From Archivesica marissinica (Eukaryota; Mollusca; Bivalvia; Venerida; Vesicomyidae): DNA of 64,000 bases. The stretch lies in the NCBI GenBank assembly GCA_014843695.1, contig CM026386.1, positions 82,318,129 to 82,382,128 of the forward strand, given 5' to 3'. Under the pieces are notes generated by a model, which worked only from the letters and a program-made list of their open reading frames with translations, had not been told where the DNA came from and made no database searches. The position numbers and the translations under genes were made by a program. Shown here piece by piece: positions 11,357-64,000 of the stretch; within the stretch, counting starts at the first letter, position 1, and the number at the start of each line of letters is the position of its first letter.

Positions 11357-11599
11357 TTTAGTTTATTTAACATCGCTACTGGTTGCACATTTTAGCGAAG
11401 GGCATTTTACATAACACCGTTCCTGGGCAGGCTCAAGCGGTTAATCAGTACTTGGTGCACCAACCTCCTTAAGAAACTGCCAACTTTTTCATATAAATGT
11501 CTGAGCGGGGCTCGAACACGTGACTTTCAGTGTTGATAGGTTACAGTGGTATACAATGGTATACAAGTCAGCACCCTTAACCACTCGACCACGGAGGCG
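11357..11599 (-). mobile_element. SINE family D
   Basis: Same layout as 8318-8538. The plus strand begins TTAGTTTATTTAACATCGCT (tail) and ends with the head complement CCACTCGACCACGGAGG. GGTTAATCAGTACTTGG is the body shared with family E. Confidence 0.8.
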
Positions 11600-11616
11600 G
11601 ACAATTTGCAACATCT

Positions 11617-11898
11617 TTTACGTTTATTTATCGTCGCTACCGGTTGCCCATATGAGCGACGCCGCCTGAAGAGATTCGTCATTTTAGATGTTGATGGATA
11701 GTGCATGATACAGAGAGAGACCCATTCCAGAGTCTCCCCTGGTTTTTTTACGTGCACGGTGTAAACCACCGACACGAAACCTCGGTTTAAAGTCCCATCT
11801 GAAAGACTGTTAATTTTATTAGGGTCAGACGGGGGATCGAACCTGCGATCCCTGGATTACCAGTCCAGTGTGTTACCACAGGACTACAGATCCGTCTG
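11617..11898 (-). mobile_element. SINE family C, full length
   Basis: Complete head (complement of GGATCGCAGG-type B-box), body and TTTACGTTTATTTATCGTCG tail in minus orientation. It lies directly next to a family D SINE that shares its tail. Confidence 0.85.
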
Positions 11899-12007
11899 CT
11901 CAGCTTGCTTTCCAACTAAATCCTGTTTAAATAGTGTGTGTCTAATGCATACGGCAGGGGTGTACCCAGGATTTTCTGAGAGGGGGTGCCGAGATTGGCT
12001 GGCCGAG

Positions 12008-12317
12008 CTAAAACAGCGTGGATGTACACATTACTAGAAATGACCAGTTAAACTTGGTGTTATGTGCCTTCAGCTCATCTAGCGCTTTCTTGAAGCTAGT
12101 GAGTGGTCTGCTCACACCCAGGTCTATACCCTCACTACCAACACCAAACAGTATACAAGGTAAGCAGAAACCTCCATCAGCTTGCACACTATACTCCAAC
12201 CAGCTATACCTCTGCAACCAGCTAGACTGGAAACGTCTCTGGGAACCACGCTTGTCTGGTCTGCCTGGAAACCGGAAGTTAGGTGGTGGGATGTAGCGGT
12301 TAGTCAGCATCTTGAAC
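12008..12317 (-). pseudogene. hAT transposase fragment, TTF-type zinc finger
   Basis: The minus-strand frame encodes about 100 residues with the pattern FQSSWLQRYSWLEYS, then GGFCLPCILFG, then SFKKALDELKAHNTKF. This W-x-x-R/K-x-x-W-L-E-Y-S plus F-C-x-x-C layout, with a basic helix and His, is the TTF zinc finger of ZMYM1-like hAT transposases. It is a DNA-binding module and would act at transposon ends in the nucleus. The first codon assigned here is not a real start: reading upstream gives GTTCAAG after an AG, in phase with the exon-like piece at 13859-14043. The frame stops soon after the finger, next to a possible GTAATG donor, and no catalytic core follows. I regard it as a dead remnant. 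Confidence 0.7.
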
Positions 12318-13858
12318 CTCTTTTCACTAGTCAGTTAGCGCCTTTGTCACAGAATGCATAACGACTGATGTATATTAAAAATTGTAAATCTACTTAAACA
12401 ACACTTGCAACAAAGACAATGGTAAGAGACGTATGTTTGTCCGTAGTTTGGCTCTTCACAGATGATGGCTTCACTTCCGGTATAGAGCCCGGTCTTCGGC
12501 TGGTAATGCCGTTAATTTATGTCACAGTTCCGAGATCTAAATATCTCTGCCGTTCCACACTCGGCTTTAACTTTAGGCTATAATGCACACTTTAAAAGCT
12601 TGGCAAGTATTGCCGTCACAGTGCTATAATGCACACTTCAAAGATTTACAATACACAAGATCATTAACTCCCTGCGTCCTAAGGGTCATGTCCACTGACG
12701 GCGGACTCGATGCTGTACAGCTACCGCTAACCACTGACACTCTCCAGTATATGGACGTCACCAGCTCACGCCGGCAAACTATCCCAGTCGGCTCGTGCCC
12801 CCAGCTTGTTATGTTGATCGTTCCGAACAGGAGCTACGCCCCTGAGCTACACCTCTCACGGCTCCTGGTTCAGGCATGAAGCGACTACAACAATAACAAA
12901 TATAAAACCCTTGTGCTACGTCAATCTACTCGGCTCTTATCACCTTATATTATAGCATTGTGGTACAACAACAAGACAATAGTTACCATAATGCTTAGAC
13001 ATAGATACACACACGTCTATGTAGAATCAATACACATGGTGACCTTCACGGTCTAAATATACAACGGTACCCATCATGACCTCATATGGTATATCTATAT
13101 ATATATATATACACAAACTTAGAACCACTCGAGACCTCTTACCCCGCTCCTGCAATTTGAGCGTACATGACACCCCTTTCAACAACAGCTGATCACAACA
13201 CTGCCCCAGCCATATATTCAACACTGGATTCAACAGTAGTTATTAGTTAATTATTACGTATCGTCGTAAATCACTAGAACCACATTTAATAACGAGTTAC
13301 TACAACATGTTTCTGGTAACGTCTCGGACAGTTGCTCTAGACGACGTTTCAGATAAAATAACCTAATGACAACTACAAACAATATAATATATAGTTACAT
13401 ACCCAAATATGTCGCATGTACAATTCACAACAGTCAAGTGTGATGTTCCGAAAGCAATGTCAGTGCACTGTACGGGGCCGAATTTATAGAGCCTTCACCT
13501 GAGTATAAGCACGCTTTTCTCATGAATTTTATCAGCCGATATGAAACATACCATATTGACTGCGCGTTCTTATCAGGCCCTGGAGGTTAATTTCACTGAT
13601 AACGGGAACAGTGATTTGAAAAGAATAAACCCAAATCTGCTAATACTAGTCGGATTTATATCAAATAAACGGTAATTTCCCTTATAAGTGATATAGAACA
13701 ATACACCACTGTCCTTTATCTGGTATAGATACATTCGTCCCAATTTATGATAACATCACTGAATAAATGTTTCAATGGTACGGCAAAATGCTCTGAAATC
13801 CATTGATATAGAGGCCCCAACTACACATTAGTTAAAATGGTCACTTTCATTTTGTTAC
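12318..13858. other. Spacer between two hAT transposase pieces
   Basis: About 1.5 kb that could be an intron of the transposase gene or a later insertion. It holds a short direct duplication of CTATAATGCACACTT (12578 and 12623) and a GC-richer stretch at 12680-12880. No domain is recognised. Confidence 0.4.
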
Positions 13859-14043
13859 AGCCTTTCATTATATGAAGCATAAGTAGCAATGTCACAGTCT
13901 TTAGGTTCACTTGTCTCAACTGTAGGAACAGGGTCACACCTGACAGATGAGAACTCCTGAGAGTAATCAGGAAACTGACTAGTAGAAGGCCTGGTAGAAG
14001 GCCTTTGCATAAACTTGAACATGGAAGACTGTCTCAGAGCCAT
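13859..14043 (-). pseudogene. Possible N-terminal exon of the hAT transposase
   Basis: Minus-strand frame of 61 codons starting MALRQSSMFKFMQRPSTRPS and ending with an acidic/proline stretch and ATYASYNER. It has the low-complexity Ser/Pro-rich character and FKF-type start seen at the N-termini of TTF-finger hAT transposases. At its end CT|GTAACA could be a donor. Two leftover bases would join in phase with the G at 12317 upstream of the zinc-finger piece. This pairing rests on frame and order only. Confidence 0.4.
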
Positions 14044-14072
14044 GGTGGTGGCTAGTGTGACTTGAACTGTGT

Positions 14073-14348
14073 GTGTTTTATCGTCGCTATCGGTTGCCCA
14101 TATGAGCGACGCCTCCTGAAGAGATTAGTTATTTTAGATTTTGGAGGATAGTGCATGATACAGACAGAGACCCATTCCAGAATCTCCTCTGGTTCTTTTA
14201 CGTGCACGGTGTAAAGCACCGACACGAGACCTCGGTTTAACGTCCCATCTGAAAGACTGTTAATTTTATTAGGGTCAGACGGGGGATCGAACCTGCGATC
14301 CCTGGATTACCAGTCCAGCGTGTTACCACTAGACTACATATCCGTCTG
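14073..14348 (-). mobile_element. SINE family C, tandem copy 1 of 3
   Basis: Full-length minus-orientation copy. It is joined to the next copy by CTGACTTGAACTGTGTGTG, which also precedes this one, indicating segmental tandem duplication rather than three separate insertions. Confidence 0.85.
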
Positions 14349-14368
14349 ACTTGAACTGTGTGTGTGTT

Positions 14369-14643
14369 ATACGTTTTTATCGTCGCTACCGGTTGCCCAT
14401 ATGAGCGACGCCCTGAAGAGATTAGTATTTAGATTTTTGGAGGATAGTGCATGATACAGACAGAGGACCATTCCAGAGTCTCCTCTGGTTCTTTTACGTG
14501 CACGGTGTAAAGCACCGACACGAGACCTCGGTTTAACGTCCCATCTGAAAGACTGTTATTTTATTAGGGTCAGACGGGGGATCGAACCTGCGATCCCTGG
14601 ATTACCAGTCCAGCGTGTTACCACTAGACTACATATCCGTCTG
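14369..14643 (-). mobile_element. SINE family C, tandem copy 2 of 3
   Basis: Same orientation and flanks as its neighbours, with small deletions (GCGACGCCCTGAAG, missing TCC; GTTATTTTATTAGG). Confidence 0.85.
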
Positions 14644-14663
14644 ACTTGAACTTGTGTGGGTTA

Positions 14664-14943
14664 TACGTTTATTTATCGTCGCTACCGGTTGCCCATATGA
14701 GCGACGCCTCCTGAAGAGATTAGTTATTTTAGATTTTGGAGGATAGTGCATGATACAGACAGAGACCCATTCCAGAGTCTCCTCTGGTTCTTTTACGTGC
14801 ACGGTGTAAAGCACCGACACGAGACCTCGGTTTAACGTCCCATCTGAAAGACTGTTAATTTTATTAGGGTCAGACGGGGGATCGAACCTGCGATCCCTGG
14901 ATTACCAGTCCAGCGTTTTACCACTGGGCTACAGATCCGTCTG
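14664..14943 (-). mobile_element. SINE family C, tandem copy 3 of 3
   Basis: Third head-to-tail copy. The head complement reads CAGCGTTTTACCACTGGGC, differing from copies 1 and 2 (GTGTTACCACTAGAC). Confidence 0.85.
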
Positions 14944-17521
14944 TTGAGTTGAACTTGAACTGAGATTGACTCTCATATTTATAGGGCGTCCTCACTCACA
15001 AGGTGTGAACACTGATAATCCAATCAGAATGATTCATGCAAAGTAATTGTCCAATCACAAGGTGTTACTCCACAGGGTGAGTGTGAAAACACCTTCCAGA
15101 GGTGAGAAAAGTTCTAAAGGAAAGGTGTGAATGATGCACAATAGGCATAAACACACCTTTCACACATGTGAAAAAGTTCTGAAGCACATATGTAAAGATG
15201 AGTAACAATGACAATAGGGGCTGTGTTTGATTATTATACACCTCTGAAAGGTGACAACTTTTCAAAGAGTAATTTATAATAGGGTTTAGCATGATTTTTA
15301 CACCTCTCAAAGGATGAGAAAACTTCAACAGGTTATTACAATGGGACCTATATAGCATTATTCAAAACTGATACATTTAGTAGTTTTAATCTTTTATTAG
15401 TAGGATATGTGTCCAAGATAACATGGGAGTGCAAGGATTACTCTACCAGGTTGAGCATGACACAATATATACCTGAATATGTGCATGGTAATTTTAACTT
15501 TTACTAGACTAATGCAGAAGGAGGATCTTGTGAAATATACAGGGCACATTATGAGCCATCAATTCTCTGATGGACACGTGCTCATGGTAAAACTTCTTCC
15601 TTCTATCTACATATCTAAATCTGTCTTTCTAACTTATGCTATCCCACTATAAGTCACTTATTCTAAATATATATTTAGTGACGGGGATAGCTGATATATC
15701 TATATGACTCAAGATCCTCATCAACAAATTCTTAAAAGACTAAGCGATACCTGAAACAAGTCCACAAATCTAGTAGTGGACAGTAAAAGATGAATTCTTA
15801 TCTTTTACAATAAATGTGGCCTAAACCCATGCACATGATCAGCTTTAGTAAACTATAAGCCTTTTAGTACCAACAAAAGCATGATTTGTATAAAACCTTC
15901 ATGGAAATGTTTTAAATGTACATATATAGCTCCCTAGGTATAACAACAAATAATCAGGTGTAGAAGCTAAACATCTCATTAAGCAGTCTGTCCAATTGCA
16001 CACAGTCCAATAAATTAGATGTCTGCGTGCGTTGCTGGCTCGGACACCAATTTGATCTCTCCTAGGCTGTTCACCATCGTACATGATGCGACGTCAATTA
16101 AATAAATATCAGGAATTATGAAAACAACCAGTATCTTAAATACTCTGCTCTGTGCGTTACCAACGAATGTTTTAAATAAAATGATATATTTATTTTTATA
16201 TTATAATGTTAGTTTTAACGTGGCCCTGAAAGGAAACCGTTTGTATATATTATACATACAGAACATTTTCTGCGGAAATGGAAGCACTGTTTTTAGTACC
16301 ATTTTTTATTGTAACGCACAGGCAGCGAGACTTTTAACTTTAAGTTCATGAGGCCTTCATCTTCAACCTATATTTGGGAATGGGACATGATAATCTGCTT
16401 TAATAGCCTAATATGTCATAAAGACTGTGTACACTGAACCCTTGTAAATATATAAATGGAGCATATTGTATCCGGGGTTCAGTGAAAGTATCTGAAGTGC
16501 TTATATTTGTTCGCAAAGTATCTTCAGACCACATATTAGGCTGTTGAGAAACACCAGCAGACAGATCATCTGGGCACAAACATTTAAAATTCTAACATAG
16601 AATTATAGAACCACAACATTATATAGTTACAGAATGTTGTGGTTATAATCTTGAATTGATATGAAATATTCAAGTGTAGATAACAATAAGCTAGACGTAA
16701 CATTGTATATTTTAACCATAAAGTATGTAATTATTTTAATCATAATCACAGTTTGCAATATAAACATGAGTACAGGTTCTTGCGGTCACAAAGTAGCTCT
16801 AAGCTAGGCTTCAAAATCAGCCAATCAGTAAACAGTTCGAGCTGGATCCAAAAAACTGATAGTTTTTCTACCAATGAAATACATCCTTACAAATACTGGA
16901 TTCAGCCGAAAACATTCAAACGTTAAACTGTTTCTGATGTCCGTTTTTGAAGATTTGTGACTGTTTGAACCATAAAAAATGACATATAAACGGCGAGAAA
17001 CATAATAAATCGGGTCGAGAATTGGTCGCGCGTCGCGTGCGAGGACATAGAGATTAGCGAACATTGAAAAGATATATAATATCAAGAGATACGAGGACAG
17101 TTTAGAGTGACTCCTAAACAGACCCCATGTATTTTGATGCTTGTAGCCTAAGTTATGGTCGGGCTGAGTTATCAAATAACATTACTCATCTAATTCACAC
17201 ATTATAGAATTAAGATGCGTGTTAGTACAGCGTGAGTCCTGTACTGACTCTATACATTTTGATGCTTGTAGCCTAATCTATGGCCGGGCTGAGCATTCAA
17301 ATCGTATTATTAACACACACAACTTAATCACCGTAGTCTATAATCTATGAGTAATAACTAAACTTCTTAGTGCGCTCGCCCATATGGATCGCCGGTGGCG
17401 AGGGTAAATAAGCTCAATCATCATCATCTAAGGTCCAAGGTTGTTGAAGTTCAATCTTTACCAGTGCAAGTTTGGTTTGGGGGGGCCAAGGCCCCCTTCG
17501 GCCCCCCTGGGTACGACCCTG
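14944..17521. other. Right half of the hAT element, no gene seen
   Basis: 15060-15345 holds four degenerate blocks built on CACCTTTCACA and GTGAGAAAAGTTCT. 17137-17170 and 17258-17290 repeat GATGCTTGTAGCCTAA. The rest looks unique and noncoding. A GGCCAAGGCCCCCTTCGGCC stretch precedes the right terminus. Confidence 0.5.
16611..16646. repeat. Short perfect hairpin
   Basis: AACCACAACATT at 16611-16622 pairs with AATGTTGTGGTT at 16635-16646 across a 12-nt loop. No neighbouring gene gives it a role. Confidence 0.6.
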
Positions 17522-17840
17522 TACGGTAAATTTAATGTATGACCAAGCTGAATAAAATATGTTTGCAGTTCCTGTTTCAAGTATATGAGATGGGAAAACT
17601 CAGTTATTCTAAAATAAATCCATCTGATGTTCTGAACATAGCTGATTCTGTAAAACCTCTTAATATGATCTTACAGTTTGTGGTGCATCAGCTTGTTTAG
17701 TTGTTTACTAGTAGCTAGTTTGGAGAACTGCAATGAAGAGAGTAATTAAATTGTAATTAATTCTTGGAAAGTTAAATGGTTGCCAATGTTGAAATCACAT
17801 CATTGCACCAATGATGGATTGTGACGTCCATATTTTTTTT

Positions 17841-18086
17841 AACTTTATTTATTTTACAACGATTGCGAAGCAAGTTTTAACAACTTATATTAATCACTCT
17901 CGTTGGCTCGGATGAACGCGTATATGTGGTCATTCGTGTGGGAGGAAATCGGAGTACCCGGAGAAAACACACGTACCTGTCCGATCTGGCGACCATCGTA
18001 CTATCTCACATACTTCCCGGACCGAGGATCGAACCCGGGTCGCATTGGTGAGAAGCGAGCGCGCTAACCACTGCGCTAATCGGACA
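17841..18086 (-). mobile_element. SINE family B, full length
   Basis: Tail complement AACTTTATTTATTTTACAAC at the left; head complement AACCACTGCGCTAATCGG at the right. It contains a small insertion (ACACACGTACC) relative to the copy at 8796. Confidence 0.85.
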
Positions 18087-18386
18087 GCATTGATTCAACG
18101 GTCACTCAACGTTAGTGTGTCTTCTACGTACATCTAGTACAACGTCATCCAACATCATATGCATGTGTTGCTTGGTGAGGCCGAACTCATTTCCAAAACG
18201 AGGTATTTTTCTCTGGAAAAACTCTAACAATAAATCGCATACATTGTTGTAACGATATTCATATTTAAATAACAGAAATGGCGGATCTAGTAGCAGCGCA
18301 ATAATCTGCACAGTATGGGCATATATACATGTAGTTACTGTAGCGTGGTTGTATCTAGTTAACATTGGATAGTTCATCCAGGTATA

Positions 18387-18681
18387 CAGACGGATCTGTA
18401 GTCTAGTGGTAACACGCTGGACTGGTAATCCAGGAACGCAGGTTCGATCCCCCGTCTGACCCTAATGAAATTAACAGTCTTTCAGATGGGACGTTAAACC
18501 GAGGTCTCGTGTCGGTGCTTTACACCGTGCACGTAAAAGAACCAGAGGAGATTCTGGAATGGGTCTCTGTCTGTACCATGCACTATCCTCCAAAATCTAA
18601 AATAACTAATCTCTTCAGGAGGCGTCGCTCATATGGGCAACCGGTAGCGACGATAAATAAACGTAAAACACACACACACAC
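18387..18681 (+). mobile_element. SINE family C, full length
   Basis: Clean head: CTAGTGGTAACACGCTGG, anticodon arm CTGGA-CTGGTAA-TCCAG with GGT at the anticodon position, B-box GGTTCGATCCCCC. The tail is ATAAATAAACGTAAAACAC with a CA run. Confidence 0.9.
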
Positions 18682-18929
18682 GCATCCAGGTATAATTACA
18701 ATCACTGTTGTGTAAAACCCAATCACAAACATCGTCTATTGTCATATACAAATCCTGACAGGTCCCTAGACGTGCATTTGTCTCTAGGTTAGCTATATAT
18801 ATATAGAGATCAATTGCAATTGCAAGTACGTGTATTTGGAATAATATTAACCACCACTTCGGCGCTATGTGCTACGGTATGATTAATTATAATATAAAGA
18901 ATTCTTGATTTTGACGGAGCGTCATATTG

Positions 18930-19130
18930 CATTAAGGCCTCTGACATTTGGTTACTGATGTTTTGTGTGAGGTTGTTTATAGCAGGGGTTTAAGTACGGA
19001 TCCCTGTGGAACTCCGGTGGTTACAGGCATTGCATCTGAACTGAGGCTTTAAGAATAACTGATAGAAGTTGCTATCTTGAAACCCTTAATCCACCTCAAC
19101 CTTTGACCTTGACCTTACATCGAAATACTT
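18930..19130 (-). pseudogene. Fossil LINE reverse-transcriptase fragment
   Basis: Read on the minus strand, 18990-19095 gives WIKGF, then after a decayed stretch with a stop, PVTTGVPQGSVLKPLL. A shifted frame near 18960 gives INNLTQNIS. This order (WIKGFLS .. GVPQGSVLGPLLF .. INDL) is the palm-domain block of non-LTR reverse transcriptases of Jockey/CR1 type. The usual GPLL glycine is Lys. A stop and at least one frameshift break the frame, and no rest of the element is visible. Confidence 0.75.
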
Positions 19131-19231
19131 ACTGTAGAAGACCTACTAGCTGCTTATTGTATAATGAGGTAATACGTTTTTAACTAAGTAATTACTAATT
19201 GGGTCACACATGACTCTTCCCCCCCCCCCCA

Positions 19232-19397
19232 TAACCATAGATTCAGGTGCGAAAGGTCCGGAGTTCGAGCCACGCTGGAGCATTTCGATTGTGCTCTTAG
19301 GCAAGGCATTTAAATTCCACTTTGCCTCTTCTCTCTCCCTCGTGGCGATGGATTTCATAGGAATGAGGTATCGTGAGTGATTAATAAAAGTTGTATA
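19232..19397 (+). mobile_element. SINE family A, 5'-truncated
   Basis: Starts inside the head at TTCAGGTGCGAAAGGTC and runs through the B-box (GAGTTCGAGCC) and body. The tail is shortened after GTGATTAATAAAAGTT. Confidence 0.8.
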
Positions 19398-19977
19398 AAC
19401 TAAACTAATGTAAGAAGGGAGTCAACTTTCTTGGTTGTCGGTCTGTTTGGAAGGGAGGCGTCAGCACTGATAAGACTTAAGATGTGTTCAATGTATGTAT
19501 AATGCGCTTCTATGACTTGTTTCCCCACTAAATGCATTAGGTCCAGGAATGTTATGTATAAGTACAACAGCATCACAAAAATAGCAGGATAATTAAAGCG
19601 AAACTATGTGATTATATGTTGCTTAATCTGTCCGGATATAGATCATGGGGTGTTTTCCTCCACGGCGTAGTCCGATAAAATCATATTTTATTTGTATAGT
19701 GCACTTGTGCACATGTACATGTACAATATTTAGTTAAATCATATGTTATTGCATTCATTCTATATATACACTGTACAATACCGACACATGATCAAACTTG
19801 TATAATTATGCATACTATACGATTCATAGCAATGTTTGCTCAAGAGTTGTCAATGTAATGTTGAAGAAAATGGTTGGGCCACACATTTTAACAACTTTTA
19901 GTTACGGCCCTCCTCCCCAAAGATACAGTATTTTATCGGTATTGCGAGCATATTCTTCTAGACCTCTGCGATTACTA

Positions 19978-20009
<32 letters not shown>

Positions 20010-20010
20010 A

Positions 20011-20043
<33 letters not shown>

Positions 20044-20317
20044 GATAAGTTCATCAAGTTCATCAGATATTTATTTATCACGTTTGCAAGCCCTAACAGT
20101 TAATCTTCAAGCTAATCGCAAACTGCACCAGAATGTAGCCCTCTACTACAAATGCAATTCATTTTTTTGGCTGCGGACAATGATCAGTTGACATTCACTA
20201 ACTTAATATCCTCCAGTTGAGCGCGATCTAAATCTAGATCTACGTACGTCGTTTTTACAACATAATCGACTCGTTTACAATTTTAATAAGCCCGTGGATG
20301 TAACGTAATTAGGTTTA
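19398..20317. other. Upstream flank of the kinase gene
   Basis: No gene seen. It contains an ATG/GAT trinucleotide run at 19978-20043 with one interruption, which opens a meaningless poly-Met frame. Confidence 0.6.
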
Positions 20318-20489
20318 TACGTCACAGTCACACTGTAGTTTGATAATAATGAACGACTGCATAATATTTTAGCTTGCGTTTCCAAATGCGTCAAAAATAC
20401 GTCATGCCCTTAGCAACCACAGGATGCGAAACTATCATATGAATTGTACTTGCTCGCTTTACTTTAACACTGGCGTAGATATGACGTCA
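20318..20489 (+). promoter_or_regulatory. Cluster of CRE-like sites upstream of SIK2
   Basis: TACGTCAC at 20318, TGCGTCAA at 20387, TACGTCAT at 20398 and the perfect palindrome TGACGTCA at 20482-20489, which lies 112 bp before the start codon. CREB/ATF factors bind TGACGTCA and CGTCA half-sites. The protein downstream belongs to a kinase family that restrains CREB co-activators (CRTC), so feedback control is plausible but not shown. No TATA box is evident at a fixed distance. Confidence 0.5.
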
Positions 20490-20598
20490 CGGGCACTCAC
20501 TACATGTAGAAGTTATGTTGAAAACAGTGAAAAGTGATAGGAAACTTTTGAATGTCTGTGATTTGCAATATTTGTCTTGGAGTAAACCTCCTAGGTAA

Positions 20599-63225
<42,627 letters not shown>

Positions 63226-63330
63226 TAGCATTATAAGGCCATAAATGAATTGTTAGATTCCCCGTCCCCAGGCCATCCCCTCTTTTTGATGCTCACATAT
63301 GTTAATAGTAGTAATGTTGTATAATATGTA

Positions 63331-63480
63331 GTATGTACCGTTAGTTTATACAAATATGTACCGTTAGTTTATACAAATATGTACCGTTAGTTTATACAAA
63401 TATGTACCGTTAGTTTATACAAATATGTACCGTTAGTTTATACAAATATGTACCGTTAGTTTATACAAATATGTACCGTT
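63331..63480. repeat. 23-bp array next to the SIK2 donor
   Basis: Six copies of GTACCGTTAGTTTATACAAA plus TAT, starting about 120 bp after the exon. Confidence 0.93.
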
Positions 63481-64000
63481 ACATTAACTACCTGTAGCAT
63501 GTACCGTTACAATAACTACCTGTAGCATGTACCGTTACATTAACTACCTGTAGCATGTACCGTTACAATAACTACCTGTAGCATGTACCGTTACATTAAC
63601 TACCTGTAGTATGTACAGTTACAATAACTACCTGTAGTATGTACCGTTACAATAACTACCTGTAGTATGTACCGTTACAATAACTACCTGTAGCATGTAC
63701 CGTTACAATAACTACCTGTAGTATGTACAGTTACAATAACTACCTGTAGTATATACCGTTACAATAACTACCTGTAGTATGTACCATTACAATAACTACC
63801 TGTAGCATGTACCGTTACAATAACTACCTGTAGTATGTACCGTTACATTAACTACCTGTAGTATGTACCATTACAATAACTACCTGTAGTATGTACCATT
63901 ACAATAACTACCTGTAGCATGTACCGTTACAATAACTACCTGTAGTATGTACAGTTACAATAACTACCTGTAGTATGTACCGTTACAATAACTACCTGTA
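63481..64000. repeat. 28-bp array, cut by window edge
   Basis: Unit CAATAACTACCTGTAGCATG plus TACCGTTA, about 18 copies with GCATG/GTATG and CCG/CAG variants. It shares TGTACCGTTA with the 23-bp array before it. Confidence 0.95.

Larger units (their letters stand above)
11955..17521 (-). mobile_element. 5.57-kb hAT-type DNA transposon, decayed
   Basis: Left terminus CAGGGGTGTACCCAGG; the right terminus, read inward, is CAGGGTCGTACCCAGG. TACGG flanks both ends (11950-11954 and 17522-17526), a 5-bp target duplication. Inside, on the minus strand, are two exon-like pieces of a TTF zinc-finger transposase, at 13859-14043 and 12008-12317. The DUF4371 and C-terminal dimerisation regions normal for this family are not visible, so the copy cannot be autonomous. 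Three family C SINEs occupy 14073-14943. A 5-bp rather than 8-bp duplication would place it in the hAT subgroup known for 5-bp sites, which is an inference from two termini. Confidence 0.6.

Noticed and set aside
18387..18460. A tRNA-Thr-like gene
   Set aside because: It is the head of SINE family C, repeated elsewhere with the same body and tail; the acceptor stem is not paired.
19798..20103. Frame with a poly-Met run
   Set aside because: Produced by the ATG/GAT microsatellite.

Overview
The window is animal nuclear DNA, most likely from a lophotrochozoan and probably a mollusc. Coding exons have canonical GT-AG introns, some over 10 kb. Most of the rest is short interspersed elements with tRNA-like heads, small inverted-repeat transposons and long minisatellite arrays. 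I see no operon, rRNA, intact tRNA gene or CRISPR. The organism call is an inference from gene structure and repeat style.

The one gene I recognise is the 5' half of a salt-inducible kinase (SIK2-type, AMPK-related Ser/Thr kinase) on the + strand. It starts at 20602 and runs off the right edge. Five coding exons are readable: 20602-20724, 22816-22932, 23724-23787, 48147-48192 and 63083-63207. Together they give the glycine loop, catalytic Lys, hinge, the AENLLLD segment, the DFG and the LKB1-type activation loop up to DIW. One expected exon of about 116 nt, carrying the HRD catalytic loop, should lie between 23788 and 48146 but I could not find it. That interval contains a gap of exactly 1000 N (30424-31423). 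Four CGTCA-type sites, one a perfect TGACGTCA, lie within 285 bp upstream of the start codon. This matters because SIKs act in cAMP/CREB/CRTC signalling.

Layout. 1-20300 is upstream intergenic DNA: two arrays (26 bp and 49 bp), nested SINEs and MITEs at 4.6-5.8 kb, and a 985-bp hAT-like element at 10.2-11.1 kb. It also holds a 5.57-kb hAT-type element (11955-17521) with remnants of a TTF zinc-finger transposase and a tandem triplet of SINEs, plus a LINE reverse-transcriptase fossil near 19 kb. 20602-23787 holds exons 1-3. 23788-48146 is a 24-kb intron region with the assembly gap, a 3.5-kb 21-bp array, a 2.7-kb 51-bp array and many SINEs and MITEs. 48193-63082 is a 15-kb intron with a 2.16-kb TIR element, a 2.15-kb 29-bp array, a 1.15-kb 28-bp array and several smaller arrays. 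The right edge ends inside another array.

The most interesting structure is in the repeats. Five SINE families (A-E here) have different tRNA-like heads but share bodies or 3' tails. Several small inverted-repeat elements can be delimited exactly by target-site duplications of 9 bp, 6 bp, 5 bp, TTAA or TA. Three terminal-inverted-repeat elements (39210-39844, 44001-45231, 48787-50943) carry a minisatellite inside them. In 44001-45231 both arrays seem to have grown from the element's own two ends. Array boundaries and most repeat copy limits are accurate to a few bases only; the exon junctions and the quoted target-site duplications were read base by base.
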